64,000 bases of DNA from CAIWHR01 sp963773195 (lineage in GTDB: Bacteria > Pseudomonadota > Gammaproteobacteria > Burkholderiales > Casimicrobiaceae): positions 1 to 64,000 of the forward strand of contig CAVZAE010000007.1 in the NCBI GenBank assembly GCA_963773195.1, given 5' to 3'. This document shows positions 7,228 to 16,506 of the stretch, one piece after another; within the stretch, counting starts at the first letter, position 1, and the number at the start of each line of letters is the position of its first letter. The translations under genes were made by a program, and so were the position numbers. The notes beneath the pieces are model-generated. The model saw only the letters and a program-made list of their open reading frames with translations, made no database searches and was not told the origin of the DNA.

Positions 7228-10178
7228 GTGCGCAACCGACTTCGTGTGCCTGATGCTGTGGGCACTGATGCCGGCCGCGGCCGCAGCCGACGAGAGTCCG
7301 GTCGGGATATCGCAGATCTATACCAAGGACCTTCGGCTCTATTACTACGACTATCTGAGCCACCTGGCGCCGCTACGCGTTGCGAACGTTCACGAATTCG
7401 CTCGAGTGGCAACGGCGCTACATGGGCTGGACGCCGTCCGAGCCGACCGTCGTGCTGCTTCAGGATTTCGCCGACTACGGCAACGCTCACACGTACTCGG
7501 CGCCGCACGATATGCTCGTCTTCGATGTGGCGCCGCTCTACCACACGTTCGAGACGTTCCCGGCGAGCGAACGCATGTACCAGCTCATGAATCACGAGCT
7601 GGTCCATGTCGTGCAGGGCGACATGGAGACCGGGGAGGACAAGCGCTGGCGGCGATTCTTTCTCGGCAAGGTCGACGTGTCCTCCCGCGATCCCGAGTCG
7701 ATGTTCTACAGCTATCTCACGCAGCCCCGGATGACGGCGCCGCGCTGGTACGCAGAGGGGGGCGCGGTGTTCCTGGAAACTTGGATGGGAGGCGGCCTCG
7801 GTCGTGCCCAGGGTGGCTACGACGAGATGGTGTTCAGGGCGATGGTCCGGGACGACGCCCACTTCTACGATCCGCTGGGGCTCGCCTCCCGCGGTGCACG
7901 CGTTGATTTCCAGACCGGTGCCAACGCGTACCTCTACGGTACCCGCTTCTATACCTGGCTCGCCTACGTCTACTCGCCCGAGAAGGTCCTTGCCTGGCTG
8001 CGGCGCGATGAGGGAAGCGAACCCTACTATTCCGACCAGTTCCGGAAGGTGTTCGGCCTGACCCTCGATCAGGCCTGGCACGATTGGGTCGCGTTCGAAC
8101 ACGAGTTCCAAAGACGCAACCTCGCCGAGATCCGCAAGTTTCCAGTGACCCCGTACCGGACGCTGGCGGGAAGTCCGATCGGCTCGATTTCGCGCACCTG
8201 TTACGACGAAGCGACGGGCGTGCTCTACGCCGGCTTCCGCTATCCCGGCGTCGTGGAATACGTGGGCGCCCTGAACACCCGCGACGGGACCATCAAGGAG
8301 CTGGCTGAAATCAGGCGGGCGATGCCGTACAAGGTGACATCTCTCGCCTGCGACGTTTCCGCCGGAACCGTCTTCTTCACCAACGACAACCGCGGGGAAG
8401 CCTCCCTCCGGGACCTGATGTCGGTCGACCTGCGGACCGGCGAGGAGCGGGAGCTCATTCGCAACGCCCGCGTGGGCGAAATCGTCGTCGATCCCGTCGA
8501 CAAGGCATTGATTGGCGTGCGCCACCACGACGGCTTGGCAGTGCTGGTCCGCATCGCGAAGCCGTACGATCACTGGGACAAGCTCTACACGTTTCCTTAC
8601 GGCGTCGTTCCCTACGACCTCGACATGTCGCCGGACGGTCGACTGCTCTCCGCATCCGTGGCCGAGGTCAGCGGCGACCAGTTCCTGCGCGTGTGGGAAG
8701 TCGAAAGGATTTTCAAGGGCGACGCCAAGCCGCTCTCCGAATTCAAGTTCGGGCAGTCCGTGCCCGAAAGCTTCGTCTTCACGCCTGACGGGCGCTATCT
8801 ATACGGGAGCAGCTATTACACCGGCGCGTCCAACATCTTCCGCTACGAGGTGACGACGGGCGACGTCGAGGCGGTCTCCAATGCGGAGACCGGCTTCTTC
8901 CGTCCCGTGCCGCTCGCCGATGGCCGGCTGATGGTGCTGACCTATACCGGCGCGGGATTCGTTCCGGCCACCATCGAGCCCCGCCCACTCAAGGACGTGA
9001 GCGCGATCACGTTCCTCGGGGCGGAGGTTGCCGAGAAGTATCCGGTGGTGAAGACCTGGCAGGTGCCGCCGCCCAGCACGGTCGACGAGCAGAAGCTGAT
9101 CACCGAACAGGGACCGTACCTCCCGTGGCGCAGCATCGGACTGACCAACGCCTACCCGGTGCTGCAGGGCTACAAGAACTACGCAGGCATCGGCTACCGG
9201 TTCAACTTCGAGGATCCCCTCCAGCTCGTGAGTCTCGGCGTCATCGCGGCGTACACACCGGACACCAACCTTCCGGGCAACGAGCGTGGCCACGTGGACA
9301 TCTTCGGCCGCTACGAGTTCTGGAAGGCCGAGCTGGCCTGGAATCGCTCGGACTTCTACGACCTGTTCGGTCCTACGAAACGGAGCCGCAAGGGCTACGC
9401 CGCCAAGCTCGGCTACGACTGGCTGCTGGTTTACGACGGGCCGCGCCGGCTCGACGCCCTCTTCGACGTCGCCTGGTACGATCAGATCGACACGCTGCCG
9501 ACGGCGCAGAATATCGCGACTAGCTTTACTCGGCTCCTGACGACGTCGGCCGCGCTGAAGTACACCGACGTGCGCCAGTCGATCGGCGCCGCGGAGGACG
9601 AGAAGGGGATCGCCTGGTCGGTGCTCTACACGGGCCAGGAGACACAAGGCGCGACGTCGCCGCAGCTGCTGGGAACACTCGGGTACGGGGTCCCGCTCCC
9701 GATCCCAAACTCGTCGATCTGGTCGTGGACGGCGGGCGGCATCGCCAACGGCGCGAACAACCCCACGCTCGCCAACTTCTACTTCGGCGGCTTCGGCAAC
9801 AACTATGTCGACGACAAGTCGATCAAGCGCTACCGCGAGCCGCAATCGCTGCCGGGGTTCGAAATCGACCAGGTCAGCGCGCTCCACTTCGTCAAGGAGC
9901 TTGTGGAATTGAACGCCCCACCGATCTTCTTCGAGTCGGTCGGCACGTCGGCCGCGTATCTCAACTGGCTCCGCGCCTCGGTCTTCGCCGCGGGCCTGTG
10001 GACCGAGCCCGCAAACTCTTCCGCGCGGAAGAGTTACGCAAGCGTCGGCACGCAAGTCGACATGCGATTCAGTCTGCTGCACTGGTACGGGATGACGCTG
10101 TCGGCGGGGTTCGCGGCCGGCTTCCAGGGGTCAAATAAGGTGGGCACCGAGTGGATGGTCTCGCTCAAGATCATGTAG
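7228..10178 (+). CDS. Surface-exposed gluzincin-like protein with beta-propeller and C-terminal barrel (frame interrupted near the N-terminus)
   Basis: The intact frame 7380-10178 gives about 930 residues, but its true N-terminus lies upstream in another frame: a signal-peptide-like segment ending AAAAADESPVGIS, then YYYDYLSHLAP. Removing one base near 7373 joins this to YALRTFTNSLEWQRR. A likely start is the GTG at 7228 behind GGAGGGAG, which would need one more correction near 7240. A peptidase-MA-like domain follows with the zinc motif HELVH and a downstream EGGAVFLE, then beta-propeller repeats (about residues 280-560) and a C-terminal segment of amphipathic strands typical of an outer-membrane barrel. 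The specific function is unknown; the stop directly abuts the PrsW gene. Confidence 0.6.
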
Positions 10179-11195
10179 ATGATTGTCGAGATCGCCCTCC
10201 ACCTGCTGGTCGGGCTCGCGCCCGTGCTGTGCTTCCTGGCCACGCTTCTCTATCTCGACAGTTACCAGCTTGTCTCGCTGCGCCTCGTAATCACCGTCGT
10301 CGCCTGCGGCGTCGTCGCGGCGGTCGTCTGTTACGGCGTGAACGCCGGCCTCCTGCACATTACCGGACTCGACCGCGTGGACTACACGCGCTACGTGGCG
10401 CCCGTGGTCGAGGAGCTCGCCAAGGCGCTCATCGTCGTCGGCCTCATCAAGGGCCACCGGATCGGGTTCCTGGTCGACGCCGCGATCCTTGGCTTCGCTG
10501 CCGGCACGGGCTTCGCGATCGTCGAGAACGTGTACTACCAGCAACTGATTCCCGACGCCGGCATCGGCGTCTGGTTCGTCCGTGGCTTCGGCACGGCCAT
10601 CATGCACGGCGGAACGACGGCGGTCTTCGCCATGATGGGGCTCGCATTGCTGGAACAGAAAGGGCGCCCCCTCGCGGTCGCGCTACTGCCGGGCTTCGCG
10701 CTCGCGGTCGCGCTGCATTCGGCGTTCAATCATCTGGTGGCGATTCCCCGCGTCGCCTCGCTCGCCTCGATCGTCGTGCTGCCGCCCCTGCTGTACCTCG
10801 TCTTCCAGAGGAGCGAGCGGGCCGTGGCGGACTGGCTCGGCCGCGGGTTCGACGCCGACGCGCGCATGCTCGAGACGATCAACTCCGGCAGCTTTCCCGA
10901 ATCGCCTGCGGGCCGCTACTTGACTTCGCTCAAGGAGCGCTTCCACGGGCCGATCGTGGCCGACCTGCTGTGCTACCTGCGCCTGTATACGGAGCTCGCG
11001 CTGCGCGCCAAGGGCATCCTGATGATGCGCGAGAACGGATTCGAGCCGGCGATCGACGACGAAACGCGTGCGCACTTCGCCGAGATGCGCTATCTCGAGA
11101 AGAGTATCGGCCGCACCGGCCTCATGGCGCTCCATCCGATGCTGCACATGAGCCGCCAGGACCTCTGGCAGCTCTACATGCTGGAGAGCCCGTGA
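10179..11195 (+). CDS. PrsW-family intramembrane metalloprotease
   Basis: A 338-residue polytopic membrane protein. It carries the PrsW/CPBP-type motifs in order: VVEELAKAL (EExxK), GFAIVENVYY (FxxxEN), IMHGGTTAVF and ALHSAFNHL, each in or beside a predicted helix. In Bacillus subtilis PrsW makes the first cut in the anti-sigma factor RsiW. Here the ATG directly follows the stop of the surface peptidase gene, and an ECF sigma/anti-sigma pair lies 3 kb upstream, so regulated proteolysis of that anti-sigma factor is a reasonable but untested idea. The C-terminal 110 residues are soluble and extend beyond the minimal family length. Confidence 0.85.
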   Translation: MIVEIALHLLVGLAPVLCFLATLLYLDSYQLVSLRLVITVVACGVVAAVVCYGVNAGLLHITGLDRVDYTRYVAPVVEELAKALIVVGLIKGHRIGFLVDAAILGFAAGTGFAIVENVYYQQLIPDAGIGVWFVRGFGTAIMHGGTTAVFAMMGLALLEQKGRPLAVALLPGFALAVALHSAFNHLVAIPRVASLASIVVLPPLLYLVFQRSERAVADWLGRGFDADARMLETINSGSFPESPAGRYLTSLKERFHGPIVADLLCYLRLYTELALRAKGILMMRENGFEPAIDDETRAHFAEMRYLEKSIGRTGLMALHPMLHMSRQDLWQLYMLESP

Positions 11196-11229
11196 GGAGA
11201 GCCGCCGCCAGGTGCGCTGCCCCGGCGCC

Positions 11230-11988
11230 TCAAGGGCCTCCGAGGTAAGCGCCGCCGTTGACGTGCAGCGTCTGGCCGGTGACGAAGCGCGCGCCGGGCC
11301 CCGCAAGCCACGCGACGGCACTCGCGACCTCGTCGACGCTGCCGCGTCGTCCAAGCAGCGTCTTGGCCCGCGCATGATGCGCCGGCGCGCCACTCGCGGG
11401 CTCGCGCACGGTGTCGATCAGGCCGGGCGACACGCAGTTGACGGTGACGCCGAATGGCGCGAGCTCGTGCGCCAGCGCACGCGTCAGGCCGCCGAGCGCG
11501 GCCTTGGCGGTGACGACATGCGCGCGCATCGACGCGCCGGTGTACGCCGTCATTCCGCCGATGTTGACGACGCTGGCAGCTCCGCTCTTGCGCAGCCACG
11601 GCAGCGCGGCCTGCACGCAGTGGAACGCGCCGTCGACGCACACGGCCTGGGCCGCGCGCCACTCGGTGTAGCTCAGGTCGGCGAACGCGGCTTCATTGCG
11701 CACGGCGGCGTTGTTGACGACGATGTCGAGACCGCCGAACCGGGCCACGATGGCGGCGACCATCGCGTCCACGTCGGCGCGCTCAGTGACATCGGCCACG
11801 GCGAGCATGGCCTGTCCCCCGCGCGCCGCGATCTCGTCCACGACGGCCTGCCCTTCGTCGCGGCTCCGCCGCACGTTCACGCCGACTGCGGCACCGGCCG
11901 CGGCGAGCGCGAGCGCGATCGCGCGACCGATGTTGCGTCCTGCACCGGTGACGAGCACGACTTTGCCTTTGAGCGGCATGTCGTCCAT
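11230..11988 (-). CDS. SDR-family oxidoreductase with atypical active site
   Basis: A 252-residue Rossmann protein with the cofactor motif TGAGRNIGRA, NNAAV and the C-terminal PG/NG segments of classical short-chain dehydrogenases. The catalytic YxxxK position reads V-V-T-A-K and the usual serine position is glycine (VNIGGMTAY), so the Tyr and Ser of the catalytic tetrad are missing while the Lys remains. It lies 2 bp from an MmgE/PrpD gene and near a Bug receptor, suggesting a small organic-acid catabolic operon. It may use another proton donor or act as a non-redox binding protein. Confidence 0.85.
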   Translation of the reverse strand: MDDMPLKGKVVLVTGAGRNIGRAIALALAAAGAAVGVNVRRSRDEGQAVVDEIAARGGQAMLAVADVTERADVDAMVAAIVARFGGLDIVVNNAAVRNEAAFADLSYTEWRAAQAVCVDGAFHCVQAALPWLRKSGAASVVNIGGMTAYTGASMRAHVVTAKAALGGLTRALAHELAPFGVTVNCVSPGLIDTVREPASGAPAHHARAKTLLGRRGSVDEVASAVAWLAGPGARFVTGQTLHVNGGAYLGGP

Positions 11989-11990
11989 GG

Positions 11991-13358
11991 CTAGCCTCGC
12001 AGCGAACGAAGATCGACTTTAGGCGCCGCGCGGAGCGCGTACAACGCGTCGAGCGCCGCGCGCGCGCGATCGGCGGTCCAACCGCCGTAGCCGCAGTTCG
12101 CGACGAACTTGGCCTCGAGCGCCCGGGTAGACATCGGCTCTTCGCGTCCCCCGCGAAAATGGCCCTGGCTTGCCTCGCGCACTTCGCCGGAATCGAGCGT
12201 GACGCGAACGTGGCCCGTGAACTGCCGCGGGTACGGATTGTCGGGATCGACGACGTAGCGGACCTTGCCGGCGAGCGCGCGCACCGCAGCGTCGTGCACG
12301 ACCGCGTCCTCGTATTCGCCGAGGCCCGCGTCGCCATAGAGCATGCCGACGGCGATGGCGAACGGGACGCTGAACTTCGCGGCGTAACCGTTCGGCGGAT
12401 TCTGCTTTGCCGAAAGCGGCTCCCAGAGCCGGTGGACAATGCCCTCGGCCGTCCTGCACTCGATCGACACAATCCGTGCTGGCGCAACGCCGTCGGCAAC
12501 AAGCTTGCGCGCGCAGTCGATGTAAGGGTGCGCCATCGTCCCGCAGGCGTAGGGCTTGAACGCGATATCTGCCGCGAGCCAGGTATCTCCCGCGCGATCG
12601 AGCATCGCGGCGAAATCGCCATCCGTGCTATGGGTGAAGGCGCGAAAAAAGCCGTGCTCGCCCTCGAGCACCGTGCGCGGACCGGTGAAACCGGCCTGCG
12701 CCAGCCGCGCCGCGCGGTATCCGGCCTGCGCCGCCCAACCGGGATGCATCCGCTTGGTCCAGGTTCCTTCGGCGAGATACTCGATGATGCCCGACGCCAT
12801 GCTGCCCGCGATACCGAGCGCGGCGACCCACTGTTTCTCCTCGAGGCGCAACGTCGTCGCGACGCCTGCCGCTGCGCCGAGTGCGCCGAAGACTGCGGTC
12901 GGATGAAAACCTGCCGCGTGCACGCGCTTCGGCGCGACAAGGCAGAGGCGGCACATGAGCTCGCAGCCGACCGCGAGGCCGCGCGCGAGATCGGTTCCGG
13001 AGAGACCGTGCTGTTCCGCAGTGGCAAGGAGGGCCGGCACGATCACGGCTCCGGCGTGTACCGGTCCGCCCTCGAAGGTGTCGTCGTAGTCTTCGCCGTG
13101 CGCCGCAATGCCGTTGCACAGGGACGCGGTAGCGATATTGAAACCGCCGGCATGCCCGATCAGCGTGCACGAGCCCGATTCCCCCGACGCGCGCAGTGCT
13201 GCCTGTACGTAGTCCTGGTTTCGCGCGGCCACGCACAGGCCTGCGACATCGACGAGCAGCGCAGCGCACGTTGCGGCGATGCCGGCAGGGAGCGTCGCGG
13301 GAGTGCGGTGGAACGCGGCGGCGAGCTGCTCGGAGGCGGAGGTCCCGGATGCGGTCAC
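11991..13358 (-). CDS. MmgE/PrpD family protein
   Basis: A 455-residue cytosolic protein of the 2-methylcitrate dehydratase/cis-aconitate decarboxylase superfamily. It has the helical N-terminal half with HGEDYDDTFEGGPVHAG, a family signature, and a C-terminal alpha/beta lid domain. Characterised relatives dehydrate 2-methylcitrate or decarboxylate cis-aconitate; many orthologues beside Bug receptors have unknown substrates. It is flanked closely by the SDR and the receptor gene, so they are probably co-transcribed. Confidence 0.9.
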   Translation of the reverse strand: MTASGTSASEQLAAAFHRTPATLPAGIAATCAALLVDVAGLCVAARNQDYVQAALRASGESGSCTLIGHAGGFNIATASLCNGIAAHGEDYDDTFEGGPVHAGAVIVPALLATAEQHGLSGTDLARGLAVGCELMCRLCLVAPKRVHAAGFHPTAVFGALGAAAGVATTLRLEEKQWVAALGIAGSMASGIIEYLAEGTWTKRMHPGWAAQAGYRAARLAQAGFTGPRTVLEGEHGFFRAFTHSTDGDFAAMLDRAGDTWLAADIAFKPYACGTMAHPYIDCARKLVADGVAPARIVSIECRTAEGIVHRLWEPLSAKQNPPNGYAAKFSVPFAIAVGMLYGDAGLGEYEDAVVHDAAVRALAGKVRYVVDPDNPYPRQFTGHVRVTLDSGEVREASQGHFRGGREEPMSTRALEAKFVANCGYGGWTADRARAALDALYALRAAPKVDLRSLRG

Positions 13359-13364
13359 CGAGCG

Positions 13365-14351
13365 CTACTCCGCTTCGATCCCGCTCGTACGAGCAACCTC
13401 GGTCCAATGCGCGATCTCGTCGGCGATGTACTTGCCGAACTGCGCCGGGGTCATCGGCATGACCTCCAGGGCCTCTGCTTTGAACGTCTCGCGCACGTCG
13501 GGTGTCGCGATGATCCGGTTGATCTCGACGTTGAGCTTCCGGACGATCGCGTCGGGCAGTCGCGCGGGTCCGACGATGCCGTACCAGGTGAGCCCGTTGA
13601 AGCCCTCATAGCCGAGCTCCTTGAACGTCGGCACGTCCGGCAGGGCGGCCTGTCGCCGCTCGCCCGTAACTGCGAGCGCCCGGAATGCTCCCGAGCGCAG
13701 ATGGGGGAGAGCAGCCGCAAGCCCCGGAAAGATCACATGGATCTGTCCTCCCATCGCATCGGTGAACGCCTGGCCGATGCTGCGATAGGGCACCGCCATG
13801 CTCGGAATGCCCGACGCATGCTTGAACTGCTCCATCACCAGGTGATTCAGCGTACCGACGCCCGACGTCCCATAGTCGACCTTGCGCGGATTGGCCTTCG
13901 CGTACGCGACGAACTCCTGCAGCGTTCGCACGGGAACGTCGCGCGCGACGACCAACACGTTGGGCGTGCCGCCGATCATCGCGATCGGGGTGAAATCGCG
14001 GACCGCGTCGTAGCCGAGGTTGCGCTTGACGGCCGGATTGGTCGCGTGGGTCGCTACGTAGCCGATCATCAGCGTGTAGCCGTCGGGCGCCGCACGGGCC
14101 GCCGCCTGGGTCGCGATGGCGCCTCCGGCGCCGGCCTGGTTCTCGACGACGAACGACTGGCCGAGGGCGACGCGCAGCTTGTCGGCCATGATGCGCGCCA
14201 CGAGGTCGACGCCGCCTCCCGGCGCCTGCGGCGCGATGATCTTGACGGGCCGGCTGGGGTACTCGTCCTGGCCCGGCGCAGGCAACGACAACGCAACGGC
14301 TGCCAGAGCAAGCACGCCGCATGCGATGAATCGTGTCACGGCGCGTGGCAT
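13365..14351 (-). CDS. Tripartite tricarboxylate transporter substrate-binding protein (Bug family)
   Basis: A 328-residue periplasmic solute-binding protein. The ATG at 14351 gives a proper signal peptide (MPRAVTRFIACGVLALAAVA, cut before QDEYPSRPVKII). The PAPGGGVDxxAR-type motif (here QAPGGGVDLVAR), the ENQAGAGGAI loop and the TSGVGTLNHL segment are diagnostic of TctC/Bug proteins, which bind small carboxylates. No TctA/TctB permease genes are present, as is common for the expanded Bug families of Burkholderiales. It is followed by the MmgE/PrpD gene after 6 bp. Confidence 0.93.
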   Translation of the reverse strand: MPRAVTRFIACGVLALAAVALSLPAPGQDEYPSRPVKIIAPQAPGGGVDLVARIMADKLRVALGQSFVVENQAGAGGAIATQAAARAAPDGYTLMIGYVATHATNPAVKRNLGYDAVRDFTPIAMIGGTPNVLVVARDVPVRTLQEFVAYAKANPRKVDYGTSGVGTLNHLVMEQFKHASGIPSMAVPYRSIGQAFTDAMGGQIHVIFPGLAAALPHLRSGAFRALAVTGERRQAALPDVPTFKELGYEGFNGLTWYGIVGPARLPDAIVRKLNVEINRIIATPDVRETFKAEALEVMPMTPAQFGKYIADEIAHWTEVARTSGIEAE

Positions 14352-14386
14352 CGACACGACGTGCGCGCAGCGCTGCACGCGAGCGC

Positions 14387-14776
14387 CTAGCCCCCCTCGG
14401 GCGGCTGCCAGAGCTCGACCTTGTTCCCTTCGGGATCGATCACCCAGCCAAACTTCCCGAACTCGGAGTCGTCGGTCTTGTCGAGCACGTTGCAGCCTTC
14501 GTCGCGCAGCGCCTGCAGGAGTCCCGCGAGATCGGAGACGCGATAATTGATCATGAAGCTCGCGGCGCTCGGCGCGAAGTGGTCGGTGTCGGTGCCGCTG
14601 ACTGACCATACGGTAGTGCCCGGCGTCGGCTTGCCCGTCTCGTCGGCCCAGGCGAACGCGGCGCCACCCCAGTCCTGGACGTCGATGGCGAGATGCTGCA
14701 TGTACCAGCTCCGGAGTGCCTCGGGATCCTTGGCCTTGAAGAAGATCCCGCCGATGCCCGTGACTCTCTTCATCAT
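14387..14776 (-). CDS. VOC (glyoxalase/bleomycin-resistance) family protein
   Basis: A 129-residue two-module betaalphabetabetabeta protein. It begins VTGIGGIFFKAKDPEALRSWY, the usual opening of small VOC proteins, and ends with DPEGNKVELWQP containing the last metal-ligand Glu. Such proteins are metal-dependent lyases, dioxygenases or drug binders; nothing here tells which. It is preceded by GGGAG on the minus strand and lies 35 bp upstream of the Bug receptor start. Confidence 0.88.
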   Translation of the reverse strand: MMKRVTGIGGIFFKAKDPEALRSWYMQHLAIDVQDWGGAAFAWADETGKPTPGTTVWSVSGTDTDHFAPSAASFMINYRVSDLAGLLQALRDEGCNVLDKTDDSEFGKFGWVIDPEGNKVELWQPPEGG

Positions 14777-14880
14777 GTATCTCCCTCCGGTGCGTCAATA
14801 TTCACACCGCCTCGCGCGCCTCGTGCGGACCGACGCATTGTACGGCGATATCGAAGCGGGCGACCGGCACCCGAAGGACG

Positions 14881-15243
14881 TCAATCGCGCTGGCGGAGCG
14901 CGGTCTGCGTGGCCTTGCTCAGCGCGGTGTACGCCCTCTGGTACGACCAGCGCACCAGCTCCTTCAGATACGGCGCGGGAAAGCCGGAGACGTTGATGAT
15001 GGTGATCCACCCGAACCGCCCCCGATACCGCGCGGGCTTGCACCCTGGGACGTCGGTCAATTCGATGAAGCGATCGGGCGCCACGCGCATGCTGAAGCGC
15101 CAGCGCTCCGGCTCGCTCGTCTTGAAGTACGCGAACTTCCTGCCGCCGACCGTGTACACGAGGAAGTTCCAGGGCTCGTCGTAGAGTGTCTCCGTCGCGT
15201 GCGGAAACCCGCGGCAGAACGCCTTGAGCTCCGAGACGTTCAT
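14881..15243 (-). CDS. MmcQ/YjbR family DNA-binding-like protein
   Basis: A 120-residue protein starting at MNVSELKAFCRGFPHATETL, a typical YjbR N-terminus; the longer upstream frame is not supported. The fold is CyaY-like with a conserved FAYF core and GxxP segment (DVPGCKPARY). The family is often annotated as a DNA-binding protein, but the molecular role is poorly established. It is 4 bp from the DUF1697 gene upstream and probably co-transcribed with it. Confidence 0.88.
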   Translation of the reverse strand: MNVSELKAFCRGFPHATETLYDEPWNFLVYTVGGRKFAYFKTSEPERWRFSMRVAPDRFIELTDVPGCKPARYRGRFGWITIINVSGFPAPYLKELVRWSYQRAYTALSKATQTALRQRD

Positions 15244-15247
15244 GACG

Positions 15248-15796
15248 TCACGCCGCGGGCCCGCCGGCGCTTGCCGCCTGCAGCTTGAGGACCGTTGCCC
15301 AGTTGCGTGTCGTGGCGACGCCTCCTGTCGCGCGTTCGAACGCCTGCAAGAGCCTCGACGCGATGATGCCGTCGTGACACCACAGGTACGCAGCGCGCGC
15401 GTGGACCGCGAGGGCCTCAGGTGCCCACGCTTCCGCAAGGAGCGGCCGGGCCAAGACCAAGGTGGCGGCGTTCGGCAGGAAAGCGACCAGGTAGCGCGAC
15501 GGCTGATCGGGTGCGCGAGGCAGGGGATTCGCGTTGACGATGGCGTCGACCTCGGCGGCCGTCACGACGATCACGGGCGCGGCGAATCCGAACCCGGTTT
15601 CGATGGCCACCTCGAGCGAGCGCGCGATCGCCGGAAGGCTGGAGCGTTTCGCGTCGAACACGACGTTGCCGCTGTTGAGCAGCGTCCGCACGTTCGTGTG
15701 TCCGAGAGACTCGACGAGCTCGCGCAGCTCGGCCATGCCGAGGCGTTTCGCGCGCCCGACGTTGATGCCGCGGAGCAGCGCGACGCAGGTGGTCAC
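15248..15796 (-). CDS. DUF1697 domain-containing protein
   Basis: A 182-residue protein starting from the GTG at 15796, which overlaps the stop of the preceding membrane gene by GTGA. It contains the family hallmark VALLRGINVG at the N-terminus and NVRTLLNSGNVVF around residue 40. The family is widespread, cytosolic and of unknown function. The start choice removes a non-homologous N-terminal extension. Confidence 0.85.
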   Translation of the reverse strand: MTTCVALLRGINVGRAKRLGMAELRELVESLGHTNVRTLLNSGNVVFDAKRSSLPAIARSLEVAIETGFGFAAPVIVVTAAEVDAIVNANPLPRAPDQPSRYLVAFLPNAATLVLARPLLAEAWAPEALAVHARAAYLWCHDGIIASRLLQAFERATGGVATTRNWATVLKLQAASAGGPAA

Positions 15797-16053
15797 GATG
15801 GCCGCCGGGGCCGCAACAGCGTGCGCCCGAGGCCTCCGAGTGCGACCAGCGCCCACACGCCTTCGAGCACGACGAACGGCGTGAACGGAATGAGCCAGGA
15901 CGAATAGCATGCCAGCGCGGCGCCCGCGAAGTTGAGGCCCATGTACGCGCGACTCTCGGCACGAAGCAAGCGGAGCACGTTCGCGAGGAACGCCGCAAGC
16001 AAGAGTGCCACACCGACGAAGCCGATCATTGCAGCCGGAGAGTCGTTGGGCAT
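15793..16053 (-). CDS. Small membrane protein (CBU_0592-like)
   Basis: An 86-residue protein with two to three hydrophobic helices (MIGFVGVALLLAAFLANVLR; YMGLNFAGAALACYSSWLI; FVVLEGVWALVALGGLGRTL). It resembles the short CBU_0592/YgjV-type membrane proteins found as single genes, whose function is not known. It is translationally coupled to the DUF1697 gene downstream and lies 3 bp after the GNAT gene's stop. Confidence 0.75.
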   Translation of the reverse strand: MPNDSPAAMIGFVGVALLLAAFLANVLRLLRAESRAYMGLNFAGAALACYSSWLIPFTPFVVLEGVWALVALGGLGRTLLRPRRPS

Positions 16054-16056
16054 GGG

Positions 16057-16506
16057 TCATCCACCATCGGCTGTGAGTTGCTTGACGTAGACGAGTTGCG
16101 CGTGACCTTGCGGATAACCGGGGATCACCGCTTTCAGCGCGTAGGCGAACCGCTCGTAGAAGCCCGGCGCCTGAAAGCTATGCGTCGAGAGGATCACTTG
16201 CGTGCACCGCCTGCGCTGCGCCTCGGCCTCGACTGCTCGGAGCAACGCGCGGCCCAAGCCCCGCTTGCGGTGCGGCGCGTCGACCCAGAGATAGTTGACC
16301 TGACACGTGCCGCCCCATGTGTGGCCGCAGACGGCGGCGATGACGCGGTTGGACTCATCCCGGATCGCTCCGACCACGGCCTTGCCGTCGAACAGCCCGG
16401 TCGTTTGCGAATTGAACTCGTAGATGCGTTCGGCAAGGAACGCTTCCAGCGCCGCGTCCCACTCGCCCTGAAGCTCGATCCGCGGGCCAGGGTCAGGGCT
16501 CGCCAT
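16057..16506 (-). CDS. GNAT-family N-acetyltransferase
   Basis: A 149-residue acetyltransferase whose ATG at 16506 overlaps the cupin gene by 14 bp. The acetyl-CoA pyrophosphate loop is HRKRGLGRALL near residue 85, preceded by the beta4 strand VNYLWVDAP and followed by the beta5 region TQVILSTHSFQAPGFYERFAY. The acceptor is unknown. The longer upstream frame was rejected because the overlap with the cupin coding region would exceed 200 bp. Confidence 0.88.
   Translation of the reverse strand: MASPDPGPRIELQGEWDAALEAFLAERIYEFNSQTTGLFDGKAVVGAIRDESNRVIAAVCGHTWGGTCQVNYLWVDAPHRKRGLGRALLRAVEAEAQRRRCTQVILSTHSFQAPGFYERFAYALKAVIPGYPQGHAQLVYVKQLTADGG

Noticed and set aside
12159..14390. A 743-codon open frame on the plus strand
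   Set aside because: It is the antisense shadow of MmgE/PrpD and the Bug receptor; its composition is Arg/Glu/His-rich and shows no family motifs. The same holds for long antisense frames opposite the SpoIIE gene (3478-5511), thrS (42398-44863), gspK-L (47035-49491) and pheT.
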